Assembly: GCA_963966185.1 (NCBI GenBank)
Contig: CAWZYM010000238.1
Coordinates: 1-64,000, forward strand
Direction: 5' to 3'
From: Rhabditoides inermis
Lineage: Eukaryota; Nematoda; Chromadorea; Rhabditida; Rhabditidae
DNA: 64,000 nt
The notes under the pieces were generated by a model, which did no database searches, had not been told where the DNA came from, and saw only the letters and a list, made by a program, of their open reading frames with translations. Shown here one piece after another: positions 62,315 through 64,000 of the stretch; position 1 is the stretch's first letter, and each line of letters begins with the position of its first letter. A program made the position numbers and the translations under genes.

Positions 62315-62409
62315 CGCCCCATATTACAGGTGGGCGTGCGCGCATCGCGGGTCTTCCGCGCGCGTCGGGCATGAGCTGTCCCCCGATGGGCGGTGGCGGA
62401 TGAGGGTAG
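61045..62409 (+). CDS. SELENOK: Selenoprotein K, Sec encoded by UGA at 62401
   Basis: Small ER membrane selenoprotein; the vertebrate family works in ER protein quality control and with DHHC6 palmitoylation. Coding exons 61045-61063, 61154-61226, 61330-61478, 62330-62409; 106 residues if UGA is read as Sec (human about 94). Start MVYIDSSG matches the family start MVYI. A single membrane helix lies at residues 17-36 (SLLAFLTGFFSVIILFF). The tail is rich in Gly, Arg, Ser and Pro, with GGGGGGG near residues 70-76. The last exon ends PPMGGGG, TGA (62401-62403), GGG, TAG, matching the family C-terminus GGUG(R). All introns (90, 103, 851 nt) are GT-AG. A SECIS-like hairpin follows 116 nt after the UGA. 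Without recoding, the protein would end two residues early. Confidence 0.92.
62259..62309 (+). repeat. (TC)n microsatellite before the last SELENOK exon
   Basis: About 50 bp of nearly pure TC repeat, 20 bases before the acceptor ATATTACAG at 62329. It probably serves as the polypyrimidine tract of intron 3; length variation here could affect splicing. Confidence 0.9.
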
Positions 62410-62504
62410 TGCGGGGTCGTCTCGACACGGGTCGAGCCCCCTCACTCTCTGTTGCGAGAGTGGGCGTGTCTCCCTGTGTGCAGTCGGCCCGTGTGTCCCG
62501 CCCC

Positions 62505-62575
62505 TCGGGTGTGCGCCGTGACACGACAGTGCTCAAGCCCCCGCCGGCCGCACTGCCGTCGATTCGCCCGCCCAG
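62505..62575 (+). promoter_or_regulatory. SECIS-like element of SELENOK
   Basis: Fits the eukaryotic SECIS plan. The quartet TGAC (62519-62522) faces CGAT (62560-62563), giving T-T, G-A, A-G and C-C non-canonical pairs. The helix above has 9 of 10 Watson-Crick pairs (62523-62532 with 62550-62559, one A-C mismatch). An apical bulge TCAA has the conserved AA at 62535-62536, and a 3-bp mini-helix GCC/GGC (62537-62539, 62546-62548) would make it form 2. A partial lower helix lies outside the quartet. It should direct Sec insertion at the UGA 116 nt upstream. Read by eye, not folded. Confidence 0.8.
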
Positions 62576-62601
62576 CAGCCTCCCCCTCCCCTCACTCCAC
62601 T

Positions 62602-64000
62602 ATGGGTGCGTCCGCATCCGCCCACAAGAGGACGGCTCTAATGCTGCTCAACAGGGGCGGGCCGCCGCCCAAGATACTCGTCCTAGGTGACCGCGCGCAC
62701 TCCTCTCCCCCACCACGCCTCCATCCTATACCACTGCACCTCTCGTTTCACTATGTTGATTGCACTATCGTACTGTGTTGTGTGTCTCGCAGATGTGTGT
62801 CGATGCTTCTCTGTGCGCCTTTCACCCGGGGTGAGTATCTTGTGCTGTTCCCTCCTTCACTTGCCTATTATTATGCTACTGTATGTTCTTCGATTGTGAT
62901 TCGACTGTCCCTAGTAATAAATAAACACTGGTACTCCGATTTGTGTTGTGTTGTGACTGTTGACGGAATGGCTTTTGTCGTTACGAGGTGATTGCAGGTT
63001 GTATGGGAGCTGGCAAGTCGACTCTCTGTCGCATGCTTCTGTGAGTCAATCGTTTCCAACTGCACTACATGTATTGCAGTACATTCATTCATCATATGTC
63101 TCGTGACAGTAAGTAGCAAGAATCATTTTTGATGTTTGACTAGTGAGTGATCTACTTGGACTGTCTCCTTCTCCTCTCCTCACTCTCTGGGGACACACAA
63201 GAAAGTTATGCGAAGTAATTGTTTGCGAGATGAACAGGCAGTCCGAACAACGCTAGGCAGATGAAATATAGAGGGACAAAATACACCATTTTTACATCTG
63301 GAATATTGTAGGGGGCTAATGCATGACGCAAAACATCGACGGCGAATGTTTCAGGAAGTATGGGCGTGCTCCGAATCCGATTCTACAGTACTATCGGCAC
63401 ACGGTTGAGAACAATATGTTGGAGGTGTGGAAGGCACTGTACACGGTTGCCAACGATCTAGGAGTCAATGTCGCTGCTCTACAGGTAGTCTTCCCCCCTC
63501 TCTTTCTCCCTTCTATCCTCTTATCCCTATACACCTACCCTCTCTATCTCCGAGTTAATTGCGTGTTGTGAGTTAGAGCATTGTCCTTTTTTGTTTTGTT
63601 TTTTTGTTTTTTGTTAACTATATCTATCATTTTTAGAAGGAATTCAACACGATATTGGATTTCCGGCACAGGGAGCAATTATCGCCCGGGGTGAGGGCGA
63701 GTGAGAGAAATAGAGAGGGAGTCGGGAGGGGAGGGAGAACTAGTGTTTACGATTACGATAACACAATATATCATACAGAAATTGATTTTGAGAAGGACAT
63801 AGGGAGAGCGAGGGTGCGTTTTGTGGCGAGAAAGCGTGAAGGTGTGGAGTGTTGCAGGTAGTGGATGCAATCACTCGTCTCTCTCAATCGAGTATATACG
63901 ACGACTGTCTACGCAAGAAGAAGTACCTACAGACTATGCCCTACAACTATCAATAGTGAGTTACGAGAAGGAGAGAGAGAAACAGAGAAAGAGAGAGAGG
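62602..64000 (+). CDS. Divergent heterotrimeric G protein alpha subunit, 5' part
   Basis: GTP-binding alpha subunit that relays receptor signals at the plasma membrane. Coding exons in the window: 62602-62686, 62998-63040, 63355-63484, 63637-63690, 63858-63955; 136 codons, then it runs off the edge. MGASAS at the start fits N-myristoylation at Gly2; the usual Cys3 palmitoylation site is Ala. The P-loop GCMGAGKST at residues 29-37 replaces canonical GAGESGKST. The helical domain follows: YYRHTVENNMLEVWKALYT and NDLGV, then AITRLSQSSIYDDCLRKKKY, aligning with the family's CYDRRREYQL region. All donors are GT, including GTGAGT at 63956. Only 28 residues precede the P-loop (about 40 in typical members). 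The class (i, s, q or other) cannot be set without the C-terminus. Confidence 0.85.

Noticed and set aside
62401..62403. UGA as the true stop of SELENOK
   Set aside because: The GGGG-UGA-G-stop context is the family's Sec site and a SECIS-like hairpin follows; read as a stop it would leave the hallmark residue out.
63323..63354. Alternative G alpha start at the ATG near 63323
   Set aside because: This would skip the P-loop exons. The acceptor TTTCAG at 63354 joins the P-loop exon in frame, so the upstream bases are intron.

Overview
Eukaryotic, almost certainly animal, nuclear DNA. The evidence is short spliced genes with GT-AG introns (plus one probable GC-AG intron), a selenoprotein K gene, a heterotrimeric G protein alpha gene, non-LTR retrotransposon remains, foldback DNA elements and a very large minisatellite. 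The species cannot be named from the sequence. The tight gene spacing at the right end and the divergent G alpha would fit an invertebrate with a compact genome, but that is only a guess.

Layout. (1) 1-5790: stretches of a 93-bp minisatellite in minus orientation, interrupted by dispersed repeats and by a 1.5-kb terminal-inverted-repeat DNA element (2444-3979, 4-bp target duplication ATAG). (2) 5791-21525: a large palindrome. The outer arms (5791-13320 and 17886-21525) are nearly identical. The left arm is longer, mainly because it carries three extra copies of a 1.15-kb tandem unit. A much more diverged inner part follows the same axis. Each arm carries a broken piece of a dihydrolipoamide dehydrogenase (DLD) gene with its splice sites. 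Near the centre is a foldback element with 109-bp inverted repeats. (3) 21526-22272: a transition zone with a decayed endonuclease fragment of a non-LTR element. (4) 22273-55469: about 33 kb, roughly 357 copies, of the same 93-bp minisatellite in plus orientation, with higher-order periods (5,572 bp, 1,674 bp and others). (5) 55470-58900: a hAT-like non-autonomous element and two decayed reverse transcriptase fragments. (6) 59160-64000: a compact genic block with BET1 (minus), selenoprotein K (plus, with in-frame UGA and a SECIS-like stem-loop) and the first five coding exons of a divergent G protein alpha subunit (plus, running off the window).

Only the last 5 kb holds genes I would call functional. 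BET1 (ER-Golgi SNARE) and SELENOK (ER membrane selenoprotein) are divergently arranged about 0.7 kb apart. SELENOK and the G alpha gene are head to tail with 193 bp between stop and start, and the SECIS-like hairpin fills much of that gap. The very long open frames across 22-55 kb are a by-product of a repeat whose length is a multiple of three, not genes. Exon boundaries were read by eye from splice signals and family resemblance; no alignment or folding program was run.
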